Assembly: GCA_013002025.1 (NCBI GenBank)
Contig: JABDKW010000026.1
Coordinates: 1-52,087 of the forward strand
From: Gammaproteobacteria bacterium
Lineage (GTDB): Bacteria > Pseudomonadota > Gammaproteobacteria > Arenicellales > Arenicellaceae
Direction: 5' to 3'
Length of the DNA: 52,087 nucleotides
Shown here in pieces: positions 16,470 to 24,857 of the stretch. The notes beneath the pieces are model-generated. The model did no database searches. It was not told the DNA's origin and saw nothing but the letters and a program-made list of their open reading frames with translations. Made by a program: the position numbers and the translations under genes. Each line of letters begins with the position of its first letter. Position 1 is the first letter of the stretch.

Positions 16470-17303
16470 TTGAATCAGACTATTGGCTTCATCGGCGGCG
16501 GTAATATGGCCGCCAGCCTTATCGGCGGAATGGCGACCGCTGGCGCAAACCATCGGCAACTGATGGTATACGACCCGGATGCCACGCGCTGTGCACAATT
16601 GCAGCGCGACTATGGCGTTCACATCGCGGCCGATAACAATGCACTGGTGACGCAATCTGATGTCATCGTGTTGGCCGTAAAACCGCAGGTGCTAAAGCAG
16701 GTCCTAGAACCGTTGGGCGAGGTCTGCCGAGATAAGCGCCCATTAATTCTGTCGATTGTCGCCGGAATCCGGATCGATAGCATTTTGCGCTGGCTTAATT
16801 GTGACCTGCCCGTGATCAGGGCGATGCCAAATACGCCCGCCCTGGTCGGTCTGGGCGCCACTGGCATGTTCGCCAATGCCGCCGTCTCCGACCAGCAGCG
16901 CGCACTGGCTAAGACATTGCTGGACGCAGTGGGGCTGTCGTGTTGGGTTAAGAACGAATCTGATATCGACGCTGTTACCGCTTTATCGGGGAGTTCACCG
17001 GCTTATTTTATGCGATTTTTGGAAGCGCTTATCGAGGCTGGTACGGACGCGGGCCTGGCGGCCGACACCAGCGCGGCACTGGCATTACAAACCATGCGCG
17101 GAACCGCGCATTTAGTTGGCAGTAGCGATCAGGCGCTGGCACAATTGATAACCAATGTCACTTCACCCCAAGGCACAACTGAGCGGGCTCTGTCAGCGCT
17201 CGACTCCGGCGGGTTGAAAGATCTGGTGAAGACGGCATTTAGTGCAGCGCAGCAGCGTGCTGGCGAGTTGGCAGAAGAGCTTGACCCCGACTCCGTCAAT
17301 TAA
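16470..17303 (+). CDS. proC: Pyrroline-5-carboxylate reductase
   Basis: Last step of proline synthesis, NAD(P)H-dependent. From TTG at 16470 the protein is 277 residues. It starts right at the Rossmann motif I-G-F-I-G-G-G-N-M-A, with V-K-P-Q-V, R-A-M-P-N-T-P-A and A-L-S-G-S-S-P-A-Y following as in the family. The frame stays open up to 16257, but that stretch overlaps the end of yggS and encodes no family sequence. The TTG has a poor ribosome site, so its exact start is uncertain. Confidence 0.93.
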   Translation: MNQTIGFIGGGNMAASLIGGMATAGANHRQLMVYDPDATRCAQLQRDYGVHIAADNNALVTQSDVIVLAVKPQVLKQVLEPLGEVCRDKRPLILSIVAGIRIDSILRWLNCDLPVIRAMPNTPALVGLGATGMFANAAVSDQQRALAKTLLDAVGLSCWVKNESDIDAVTALSGSSPAYFMRFLEALIEAGTDAGLAADTSAALALQTMRGTAHLVGSSDQALAQLITNVTSPQGTTERALSALDSGGLKDLVKTAFSAAQQRAGELAEELDPDSVN

Positions 17304-17330
17304 GCAAATCAATCGGCTTGGATTAACACA

Positions 17331-17885
17331 ATGAACTATCTGGCGAACGCTACAAACTTTTTGTCTCAGGCGATTATCGGTTTTGCCCTGTACGTCGTGT
17401 TACTGCGCTTTTGGATGCAGTGGGTGCGGGCCGATTTTCGTAATCAGATTGGCCAATTTATTATTACCGTAACGAATCCGGTGGTGCTGCCGTTACGGAA
17501 AATATTGCCGTCAATCGGCGCGGTAGACAGTGCGACAGTTGTGTTAGCGTTTTGCATCGCGCTGCTGAAGGTGTTTATTTTATTCAGCCTGCATAAAGCC
17601 AATTTGGAACCCTTGCGTCTGGCCGTGGTGGCGCTGAGCCAGGTAATCTTATTCAGTATTCACTTATTTATGGCAGCGGTCATCATTCAGGTGATAGCCA
17701 GTTGGATCAACCCGCATGGCTATAACCCAATTGTTGCGGTTGCACATGCGATCGCTGAACCGATTCTGGCACCGGCGCGGCGTCTGATCCCGTCTATCGG
17801 GGGTCTTGATCTCTCGCCTATCCTGGTGTTTTTGTTTCTACAGCTCACCATCCAGTTAGTCGTCTATCCCCTGCAAAACTTCTGA
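17331..17885 (+). CDS. yggT: YggT family integral membrane protein
   Basis: A 184-residue membrane protein with two similar halves, each a pair of hydrophobic segments: about residues 10-30 and 62-85, then 100-125 and 155-180. Each half ends in the family motif of N-P-V-V-L-P-L-R-K type or [10 protein letters not shown]. Linked to ion or osmotic stress and cell envelope work in other bacteria, but the exact role is unknown. It lies 27 bases after proC and 7 bases before metX. Confidence 0.9.
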   Translation: MNYLANATNFLSQAIIGFALYVVLLRFWMQWVRADFRNQIGQFIITVTNPVVLPLRKILPSIGAVDSATVVLAFCIALLKVFILFSLHKANLEPLRLAVVALSQVILFSIHLFMAAVIIQVIASWINPHGYNPIVAVAHAIAEPILAPARRLIPSIGGLDLSPILVFLFLQLTIQLVVYPLQNF

Positions 17886-17892
17886 TGGCTGC

Positions 17893-19041
17893 ATGACTGA
17901 CGTCCACGCGACAAGCGTCGGCCGGGTAACACCCCAGCTGGCCGAATTTGAGCAACCTCTGCATTTACAGAGTGGTGGAAAGCTGGATGGTTTTCATCTG
18001 ATCTACGAGTGCTACGGGGAACGCAACGCAGACAGTTCCAATGCGGTACTGATTTGTCATGCGCTGAGCAGTGACCACCATGCAGCGGGATTTCATGATG
18101 GCAACCAACCGGACGGCTGGTGGGAGGTCATGATCGGCCCCGGCAAACCCATCGACACCAATAAATTTTATGTAGTCTGTTGCAACAATCTCGGTGGCTG
18201 TAATGGTAGTAGCGGGCCGTCCACGATTAACCCGGCTACTGGCAAGCCGTTTGGTCCCGACTTCCCGATGGTAACGGTCAGCGACTGGGTGATGGCGCAG
18301 TCGTTACTGGCCGACCAACTCGGCATTTCGCGCTGGGCGGCCGTGGTGGGTGGCAGCCTCGGCGGTATGCAGGTTCTGGAGTGGAGCAGACGTTTTCCGG
18401 AGCGCATAGCGCATGCAGTAGTCATTGCTGCTGCGGCCAAGCTGACTGCTCAGAATATAGGCTTTAACGATGTGGCCCGGCAAGCTATCCGCACCGACCC
18501 GGAGTTTCACAAGGGCGACTATTACAGTCACAATACAATCCCACGCCGGGGTCTTCGGGTGGCCCGTATGATGGGCCATATTACCTATCTGTCTGAATCC
18601 GCCATGGCCAGCAAATTCGGGCGCAATTTGCGCCACAAAGAAACCTTTGACTATGAATTCGACCCGGAGTTTGAAGTTGAAAGTTACCTGCGACATCAGG
18701 GCGACCAGTTTGTAAACCGCTTTGATGCCAATACCTATCTGTTGATGACCAAGGCGCTGGACTATTTTGACCCTGCTGCGGAATGCAATGGCAACCTTGA
18801 CGCGGCCCTCAGCGCTGCGACCGCGGATTTTCTGGTGCTGTCCTTCAGCAGCGATTGGCGATTCACCCCCGAGCGCTCACGTGAAATAGTGCGGGCGCTG
18901 CAAACCAACCATCTGAATGTGAGCTATGCCGAGATCGAAGCACAACAAGGCCATGACTCGTTTTTACTCGATATCCCCGATTATCTGCATATCATGCGTG
19001 CCTATATGAACCGCGTTGCACGAGTAATCAAACATGGCTGA
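17893..19041 (+). CDS. metX: Homoserine O-acyltransferase (MetX; probably succinyl-using)
   Basis: Activates homoserine for methionine synthesis. A 382-residue alpha/beta-hydrolase-fold enzyme with nucleophile elbow G-G-S-L-G-G-M, the Asp in S-F-S-S-D-W-R-F and the His in Q-Q-G-H-D-S-F, all in family positions. MetX proteins paired with MetW in gammaproteobacteria are usually succinyltransferases; the acyl donor here is inferred from that context. It overlaps metW by eight bases. No riboswitch or long leader precedes it, since yggT ends seven bases away. Confidence 0.92.
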   Translation: MTDVHATSVGRVTPQLAEFEQPLHLQSGGKLDGFHLIYECYGERNADSSNAVLICHALSSDHHAAGFHDGNQPDGWWEVMIGPGKPIDTNKFYVVCCNNLGGCNGSSGPSTINPATGKPFGPDFPMVTVSDWVMAQSLLADQLGISRWAAVVGGSLGGMQVLEWSRRFPERIAHAVVIAAAAKLTAQNIGFNDVARQAIRTDPEFHKGDYYSHNTIPRRGLRVARMMGHITYLSESAMASKFGRNLRHKETFDYEFDPEFEVESYLRHQGDQFVNRFDANTYLLMTKALDYFDPAAECNGNLDAALSAATADFLVLSFSSDWRFTPERSREIVRALQTNHLNVSYAEIEAQQGHDSFLLDIPDYLHIMRAYMNRVARVIKHG

Positions 19042-19660
19042 GCGCATGAGTCATACCAAGCTGCGGCGCCATGATCTGCAGATGATTTCAGACTGGGTCG
19101 AAGCCGATTCCCGGGTCATCGACCTCGGTTGCGGTAACGGTCGCCTGCTGCAACATCTTCAGGCCAGCAAAGGTGTCACTGGTTACGGCGTTGAATTGAA
19201 TCCGGAGCGCATTGCCGAATGTATCGACAACGACGTCAATGTGATTCAAACCAATCTGGATAAAGGCTTGGGCCACTTTGATGATGACTCCTTTGATTAC
19301 GTAATCCTGTCGCTGACCCTGCAAGCCATGCGCCACCCCCGTACTCTGCTGACGGAAATGCTCAGAGTCGGCCAGCAAGGCATCGTGACTTTTCCCAATT
19401 TTGGCTATTGGCGCAATCGCATGCAGGTCGCTTTTTCTGGCCGCATGCCGATCAGCGCCGAACTACCGGAAAAATGGTACAACACGCCCAATATTCATTT
19501 GTGTACCGTTAAAGATTTCCACAGCCTATGCGCGCAACTAAATTTTACAGTTGTTTCGACCAGCGTAGTGCATCATAGCGGCAGCCAGAACTTGGGGTTG
19601 CGCCTGTGGCCAAACCTATTTGGCGAAATCGCACTTTGTCATATTAAAAAAAACAACTGA
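19034..19660 (+). CDS. metW: Methionine biosynthesis protein MetW
   Basis: A 208-residue class I methyltransferase-fold protein that acts with MetX. The SAM-type loop [12 protein letters not shown] is near residue 30, followed by Y-G-V-E-L-N and [10 protein letters not shown]. Its ATG lies inside the metX tail, so translation is coupled. In other bacteria MetW is needed for or stimulates the MetX acyltransferase. The stop codon overlaps the start of the next gene (TGATG). Confidence 0.92.
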   Translation: MAERMSHTKLRRHDLQMISDWVEADSRVIDLGCGNGRLLQHLQASKGVTGYGVELNPERIAECIDNDVNVIQTNLDKGLGHFDDDSFDYVILSLTLQAMRHPRTLLTEMLRVGQQGIVTFPNFGYWRNRMQVAFSGRMPISAELPEKWYNTPNIHLCTVKDFHSLCAQLNFTVVSTSVVHHSGSQNLGLRLWPNLFGEIALCHIKKNN

Positions 19661-20139
19661 TGACCAATAATGATATTTTACGGCGGCTGCGATATGCCTT
19701 CGATCTGTCTGATGCTCAAGCCGCTGAGTACTGCAGCCTGGATCCCTCATCCACCGCGGCAATGGACAAAGCAGCCATAAGCGCGCGGTTACTGGCCGAC
19801 GATGATGAAAATCAGGTCCCTTGCAGCGACCCAGAATTATGCGCATTTCTGGACGGCTTAATTGTGGCACGGCGCGGCTTGCGTGAGGGCGTGATCGCCA
19901 CGCCGCCCAAGCCTGCGGATTTTCGCCTGAGTAAAAATGATATCCTGAAAAAACTGCGTATCGCGATGGGCTTTCGCGAAGCCGAAATGCTCGACACGCT
20001 GTCGGCTGGCGGCGTGGAACTCTCTAAGAGTGAACTAGGCGCCCTGTTCCGCAGCCCGGGCCACAAACACTACCGAACCTGTGGCAATCAGGTACTACGT
20101 GCGTTTATTAAAGGCCTGACCGCTAGCCAACGCAGCTAG
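19660..20139 (+). CDS. yehS: DUF1456 family protein (YehS-like)
   Basis: A 159-residue cytoplasmic protein built from two copies of the same domain, N-D-I-L-R-R-L-R-Y-A-F at about residues 3-65 and N-D-I-L-K-K-L-R-I-A-M at about 88-150. That is the layout of E. coli YehS. Function is unknown. It overlaps metW by one base and so belongs to the met run by position, with no known metabolic link. Confidence 0.85.
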   Translation: MTNNDILRRLRYAFDLSDAQAAEYCSLDPSSTAAMDKAAISARLLADDDENQVPCSDPELCAFLDGLIVARRGLREGVIATPPKPADFRLSKNDILKKLRIAMGFREAEMLDTLSAGGVELSKSELGALFRSPGHKHYRTCGNQVLRAFIKGLTASQRS

Positions 20140-20186
20140 ACTTTAAACCCTCTCTTTTATCTAGACAAAAACCCAGCGAAACACCT

Positions 20187-21017
20187 ATGAACCAGTTATC
20201 CGATTACCAAAAATATATCGATATAGCCGTCGAACACGGCAGCAGCTTTGGCTTGAAACTATTGATCGCTCTGCTGATTTTCTGGGTAGGCAAGCGCGTG
20301 GCCCGTGCCATTAGTAATCTGGTTGTCAAAGCGATGCACAAAAACGAGGTGGACGCCGAGCTATCCGGCTTTGTAGAAAGCTTACTGTACTGGGGCATGG
20401 TTGCTCTGGTCGCGGTAGCGGCGCTGGGGCAGTTAGGCATCCAGACCGCTTCGTTTATCGCGATTTTGGGTGCTGCCGGTTTGGCCGTCGGTTTAGCTCT
20501 ACAGGGCTCCCTGTCGAACTTTGCAGCCGGCGTGCTGATACTGATGCTGCGCCCATTTCGGGTGGGTGATTGGGTTGAAATGGCCGGGGTAGCCGGCAAG
20601 GTGGAGACCATTCATATATTCACCACCGAACTGATCACCGGCGACAATAAGTGCATAATCGTGCCCAACGCCCGGGTATTAGACAGCAATATTATCAACC
20701 ACTCTTCAACCGGCGAACGCCGCGTTGATCTGGTGTTTGGTATCAGCTATGAAGACGATATCGACCAAGCCCGCAGCGTGATCGAGCAAGTGCTCGGTCA
20801 GGAGCAACGCATTCTCAGTGATAAAGACATCCGCATCTCCGTGTCGGAGCTAGCCGATAGCAGCGTCAATTTTGTTGTACGGCCGTGGGTTAAGACCGAT
20901 GATTATTGGCCAGTTTTCTTTGACCTGACAGAGGCGATGAAAAAACAGTTCGACGCCAACGACATCTCCATCCCCTACCCGCAGCGCGTGGTACATCAGG
21001 GCGGCTCTGCAGGCTGA
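20187..21017 (+). CDS. mscS: Small-conductance mechanosensitive channel (MscS type)
   Basis: A 276-residue inner-membrane channel that opens under membrane tension to release solutes. Three membrane segments (about residues 20-40, 65-85, 92-118) are followed by the pore-lining pattern G-L-A-V-G-L-A-L-Q-G-S-L-S-N-F-A-A-G and the cytoplasmic vestibule F-R-V-G-D-W-V-E. Size is that of E. coli MscS (286). It ends only ten bases from the convergent acdS gene. Confidence 0.93.
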   Translation: MNQLSDYQKYIDIAVEHGSSFGLKLLIALLIFWVGKRVARAISNLVVKAMHKNEVDAELSGFVESLLYWGMVALVAVAALGQLGIQTASFIAILGAAGLAVGLALQGSLSNFAAGVLILMLRPFRVGDWVEMAGVAGKVETIHIFTTELITGDNKCIIVPNARVLDSNIINHSSTGERRVDLVFGISYEDDIDQARSVIEQVLGQEQRILSDKDIRISVSELADSSVNFVVRPWVKTDDYWPVFFDLTEAMKKQFDANDISIPYPQRVVHQGGSAG

Positions 21018-21027
21018 TTCAGATTCT

Positions 21028-22047
21028 CTAACCGTTGCGATAGGTGTAACTATAGCCATTCAAGGCCGGAGCACCGCCAAGATGCGCATACAGCACCTTG
21101 GCGCCTGGCTCAAAGAAGCCTTTACGGGCTAGGTCAATCAACCCCTGCATCGACTTGCCCTCGTACACCGGGTCGGTAATCATCGCCTCAGTTTGCGCAG
21201 CCAGCCGGATGGCATCGTTGGTTTCCGCACTGGGCACACCATAAGCTGGGTAGGCGTAGTCCGGGTTGATCACAATCTCTTGATCGCTTATTTCCCGGCC
21301 TAGGCGCACTAACTCGGCAGTCTTGCTGACAATGTCGCGCACCTGCGCACGTGTTTGTTGCAAGGCGCCCGATGCATCAATGCCGATCACCTGCTCGGCA
21401 CGATCAGCGGCTGCGAAGCCCACGATCATGCCGCCCTGAGTTGAACCGGTTACCACGCACACCACGATGTAATCGAACTGAAATCCCAGATCCAACTCCT
21501 GCTGCATGACCTCTTCGGCAAAACCGATGTAGCCCAAACAACCGTACTTATGCACCGAAGCGCCAGCTGGAATACCGTAAGGTACGCCCCCTTCATCGCG
21601 CACTGATTGCATGGCTTGTTGCCAACTTTCGCGAATACCAATATCGAAACCATGGTCCACAATGCGTGAATCCGCGCCCATTAAACGGGTTAATAAAATA
21701 TTACCGACACGGTCGTAAACGGCGTCTTCATGTGGCACCCAGCTCTCCTGCACTAAGCGACATTTAAGGCCCAATTTTGCCGCAACCGCGGCCACCATGC
21801 GGGTATGGTTGGATTGCACACCACCAATGGAAACCAATGTGTCGGCGCCAGAAGCAAGAATGTCCGGCACGATGTATTCCATTTTGCGCAGCTTATTACC
21901 GCCCAGCGCAAGTCCGGAATTGCAGTCATCGCGTTTGGCGTATATTTCAATGTCGGCCCCCACCGCCTCGGTGAGGCGAGGCAAAAACTCAATCGCCGTG
22001 GGCCCGAAGGTTAGCGGATAACGTTCAAAGTTTTTCAATAAGCTCAT
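21028..22047 (-). CDS. acdS: 1-Aminocyclopropane-1-carboxylate (ACC) deaminase
   Basis: PLP enzyme opening ACC, the plant ethylene precursor, to 2-oxobutyrate and ammonia. The 339-residue protein follows Pseudomonas AcdS almost gaplessly as remembered: [10 protein letters not shown] at the start, G-G-N-K-L-R-K (PLP lysine), S-I-G-G-V-Q-S-N. The two residues used to tell true ACC deaminases from D-cysteine desulfhydrase, the Glu of Y-E-G-K-S-M and the Leu of A-H-L-G-G, are both kept. Forms a leftward set with an EamA exporter and an NhaC-type antiporter. No AcdR-type regulator is adjacent. Confidence 0.9.
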   Translation of the reverse strand: MSLLKNFERYPLTFGPTAIEFLPRLTEAVGADIEIYAKRDDCNSGLALGGNKLRKMEYIVPDILASGADTLVSIGGVQSNHTRMVAAVAAKLGLKCRLVQESWVPHEDAVYDRVGNILLTRLMGADSRIVDHGFDIGIRESWQQAMQSVRDEGGVPYGIPAGASVHKYGCLGYIGFAEEVMQQELDLGFQFDYIVVCVVTGSTQGGMIVGFAAADRAEQVIGIDASGALQQTRAQVRDIVSKTAELVRLGREISDQEIVINPDYAYPAYGVPSAETNDAIRLAAQTEAMITDPVYEGKSMQGLIDLARKGFFEPGAKVLYAHLGGAPALNGYSYTYRNG

Positions 22048-22090
22048 GTGCTACACCCATCTATTAGGCAAAACCGGATTTCGTTGGCTA

Positions 22091-22984
22091 TTAATTGCTA
22101 AGTCGCTGTTCGACCGTGGATTGCGTGCCCGGCAATTGCGCAAGCAAACATCCAAGCATCATCATTGCCGCACCAACCAGAGCCGCTGCCCCCAACTGCT
22201 CCTGATATACAAAATAGCCGGCTACGGCCCCGAACACGCCCTCCAGTGACAGAATCAGGGAAGCGGTAAAGGGCTCTGCGTATTGCATTACCACAACCTG
22301 CAGGGTGTAACCCAGGCCGACCACCACGATACCGTTTAAAAGAATCCAGAAGTAATCAGCGGAATTACCCGGCAACAATTGACCCTCCAATATTACCGCC
22401 GTGACCAAACTGAAGATGGCGCAAACCAAAAACTGGATAAAGGCCAGTGATAATTGGTTATGGCGCCCGGCGTATAAAGCCAACACCAGCAGATGGATAG
22501 CCCAGAACACCGCGCCCAACAACGCCAGAATGTCGCCTTGCAGCGAAATTTCGCCATTGCTGCCGGTCATTAAGTACAAGCCTACAATGGCCACCACACC
22601 ACCCAGCCAAACGATTGCTGCGTAACGATAACCGATGAAAAAACCGATCATCGGCACCATGATTACATACAGCCCTGAGATAAAGGCGACATTAGCAAGG
22701 CTGGTGTATTTAATGGCCAGTTGTTGCATGCTGGCACCACCGAACAGGATCAGGCCTACAATTAAACCCAGCCTCAGGGTTTGCATGTTGAATACATGGT
22801 CAAAGCTTACTTGTTTCGACCACAGCATCACCGGCAGCAAGGTGAGCGCACCAAGCGCGAAGCGCAGAGCATTAAAAGCACTGGGGCCCAAACTGTTCAT
22901 GCCCTCGCGTTGCGGCACGAACCCGAAGCCCCAAATTGCCGCAATCAATAGCAGCGTCAGATTGACGGCCAGCACACTCCTCAT
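22091..22984 (-). CDS. EamA/DMT family transporter
   Basis: A 297-residue inner-membrane protein with about ten hydrophobic segments in two EamA repeats. It shows A-A-I-W-G-F-G-F near the start and I-L-S-L-E-G-V-F-G-A-V-A-G in the second half, as in drug/metabolite exporters. The start at 22984 (M-R-S-V-L-A-V) puts the first membrane segment at the N-terminus. An upstream frame to 23080 overlaps the antiporter gene. Substrate unknown; amino acids or their derivatives are common for this family. It lies between acdS and nhaC. Confidence 0.85.
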   Translation of the reverse strand: MRSVLAVNLTLLLIAAIWGFGFVPQREGMNSLGPSAFNALRFALGALTLLPVMLWSKQVSFDHVFNMQTLRLGLIVGLILFGGASMQQLAIKYTSLANVAFISGLYVIMVPMIGFFIGYRYAAIVWLGGVVAIVGLYLMTGSNGEISLQGDILALLGAVFWAIHLLVLALYAGRHNQLSLAFIQFLVCAIFSLVTAVILEGQLLPGNSADYFWILLNGIVVVGLGYTLQVVVMQYAEPFTASLILSLEGVFGAVAGYFVYQEQLGAAALVGAAMMMLGCLLAQLPGTQSTVEQRLSN

Positions 22985-23039
22985 TGCGGGTGTGGCTATT
23001 GGTCCGTAACTCTTGGGGGCACCTGAAAATTCTCCGCAA

Positions 23040-24530
23040 CTAGGCCAGCACCGGGCGGGCGCTGTCTGGCGCATCATCAATGCGTGCGATGCGGATCATA
23101 AACCAGGCATAGATGAGCGTCATGAAGGGGCTGATAATGTTGAAAAAACAATATGGCAGATACACAAAAGTGCCGATGCCCAGTACGGCCGCGTGATACG
23201 CCCCACAGGTATTCCACGGAATCAGTACCGAGGTTACGGTACCGGTATCTTCCAGTGTACGACTCAAGTTTTGCGACGAGTATCCCATCTCCTTATACAG
23301 GCCCGCATACATGCGGCCGGGAATGGCCACCGAAATATATTGATCCGAGGTGCTGATATTGGTCACCATGCAGGTGCCCGCGGTGGCCGCCACCAAGCTG
23401 AAAAAACTGTTTGCCATCTTTTTGATCGACTGCATCATTCTGCGCAACATGCCGCAGGCATCTAACACCCCGCCAAAGGCCATGGCAGACAATATCAACC
23501 AGATTGTATTCAACATGCCTGCCATACCGGAAGCGCTGAACAGGTCATTGAGCATGGCGTTGCTGGTAACAATGTCGACCCCGCCAAACAGCGTGGTAAT
23601 TAAGACTTTGTACAGAGCAAAGTCGCCCAACGGACCCATCAATTCAACCAGTAACTCTCGCTGGAATAAGACGGCAAACACTGCGCCGACGATAATGCCG
23701 CTGAACAGGGCTGGGATGGCATCGACTTTTTTTACAATTAATCCGAGGGTAATAACCGCCGGCAACAGCAACCATAAACTGATGTTGAAGCGTTCATCTA
23801 TGGCGCCTAAAACCATACTGACGTCTACTGCAGTACTGCTGGTTTCGAGGTTTAGCCCGAGAAACGTGAACAGTACCAATGTAATCAACATGGAGGGGCC
23901 GGTGGTCAAAAACAGGTATCGAATATGATCAAACAATGGCGTTTCGGTGACTGCCGCCGCCAGATTTGTGGTGTCAGACAGCGGAGACACTTTGTCGCCA
24001 AAGTAGGAACCCGAAATAATCGCGCCACCAATCAGCCCATCGGGGATTTCCAGCGCTCGACCAACGCCGACCATGGCCACGCCGATCGTCGCTGCCGTGG
24101 ACCAGGAGCTACCGCTGATCAGGGAGGTGAGCGCGCAGGCAATACAGGCCGCCACCAGGAATACCGTAGGGTTTAATAATTTAACGCCGTAGTACACCAG
24201 CACTGGCACCGTGCCGCACAACAACCATACGCTGGCCAGCGCGCCCACCAATAACAAAATGAGGATTGATGGCATGGCATTGCCGATGGTCGCGACCACA
24301 CTGGCCTGCTGTTGTTTCCAGCCGATGCCGCGGGCTATTCCAATGGCGGCGGCCAGACCAGTTACCAGTAATATGATCATCTGGCTGGAACCGCTTAAGG
24401 CGTCATCGCCAAACACGTAGACGTTCCAACTGAGCGCTGTTATAAGCAGCAACACGGGCAGCAGAGCAAGGCCCAGACTCATTTCTTGCTGCTCAGTTAC
24501 CTCTACGGAGGAATCGGATTCGTTTGCCAT
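23040..24530 (-). CDS. nhaC: NhaC-family sodium/proton antiporter
   Basis: A 496-residue inner-membrane protein with about 11-12 hydrophobic segments. The central family region reads S-G-S-S-W-S-T-A-A-T-I-G-V-A, then G-A-I-I-S-G-S-Y-F-G-D-K-V-S-P-L-S-D-T-T, a pattern seen in the NhaC/ArsB-type ion transporter superfamily. Family members exchange sodium for protons; some relatives carry organic acids. First gene of the leftward nhaC-eamA-acdS set, with gaps of 55 and 43 bases. Confidence 0.88.
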   Translation of the reverse strand: MANESDSSVEVTEQQEMSLGLALLPVLLLITALSWNVYVFGDDALSGSSQMIILLVTGLAAAIGIARGIGWKQQQASVVATIGNAMPSILILLLVGALASVWLLCGTVPVLVYYGVKLLNPTVFLVAACIACALTSLISGSSWSTAATIGVAMVGVGRALEIPDGLIGGAIISGSYFGDKVSPLSDTTNLAAAVTETPLFDHIRYLFLTTGPSMLITLVLFTFLGLNLETSSTAVDVSMVLGAIDERFNISLWLLLPAVITLGLIVKKVDAIPALFSGIIVGAVFAVLFQRELLVELMGPLGDFALYKVLITTLFGGVDIVTSNAMLNDLFSASGMAGMLNTIWLILSAMAFGGVLDACGMLRRMMQSIKKMANSFFSLVAATAGTCMVTNISTSDQYISVAIPGRMYAGLYKEMGYSSQNLSRTLEDTGTVTSVLIPWNTCGAYHAAVLGIGTFVYLPYCFFNIISPFMTLIYAWFMIRIARIDDAPDSARPVLA

Positions 24531-24857
24531 GCTATAACCATTTTTTTGTCGTTTAACTGGGCGAGGTGGCTTAAGAAAGCGACGCGGCTAACAACCACCG
24601 ATGGCCCCATAATATACGTGCATTTTTATCCTGTGGCGGGAAAATCTTTGCACTTGGCCAGCGTTGCCGTAAATTGGCTGAATTTTAGGCTGTATATGCT
24701 CAAAAAGACCCGTTTTGGGGAGTGTAAACCTTGTTGGTTTGACCGTTTGGGCGTAGGATTGGCTCCACGCAACCGCTGTTCAGCGGTGGCTGATGTGCGC
24801 ACGCTAAAAAAGCGGCCACAAATTTAGTTAAACGCTAACAAAAATGAGGAGTTTCAC
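24531..24857. other. Divergent intergenic region between nhaC and the TonB-dependent receptor
   Basis: A 327-base region with no convincing gene. It must hold promoters for both directions. A small hairpin CCGCTG/CAGCGG is near 24772-24785. I see no clear riboswitch or strong -35/-10 pair. A GAGGAG ribosome site precedes the receptor ATG. Confidence 0.5.

Noticed and set aside
21028..22047. D-cysteine desulfhydrase rather than ACC deaminase
   Set aside because: The two discriminating residues (Glu and Leu) are those of ACC deaminase, and the N-terminus matches AcdS.
23350..23928. Plus-strand reading frame antisense to nhaC
   Set aside because: It is a shadow of the antiporter gene: no family motif, no ribosome site, and composition explained by the opposite strand.
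24531..24857. Riboswitch before the TonB-dependent receptor
   Set aside because: I looked for cobalamin or TPP-type conserved boxes and found none; only a small hairpin is visible.
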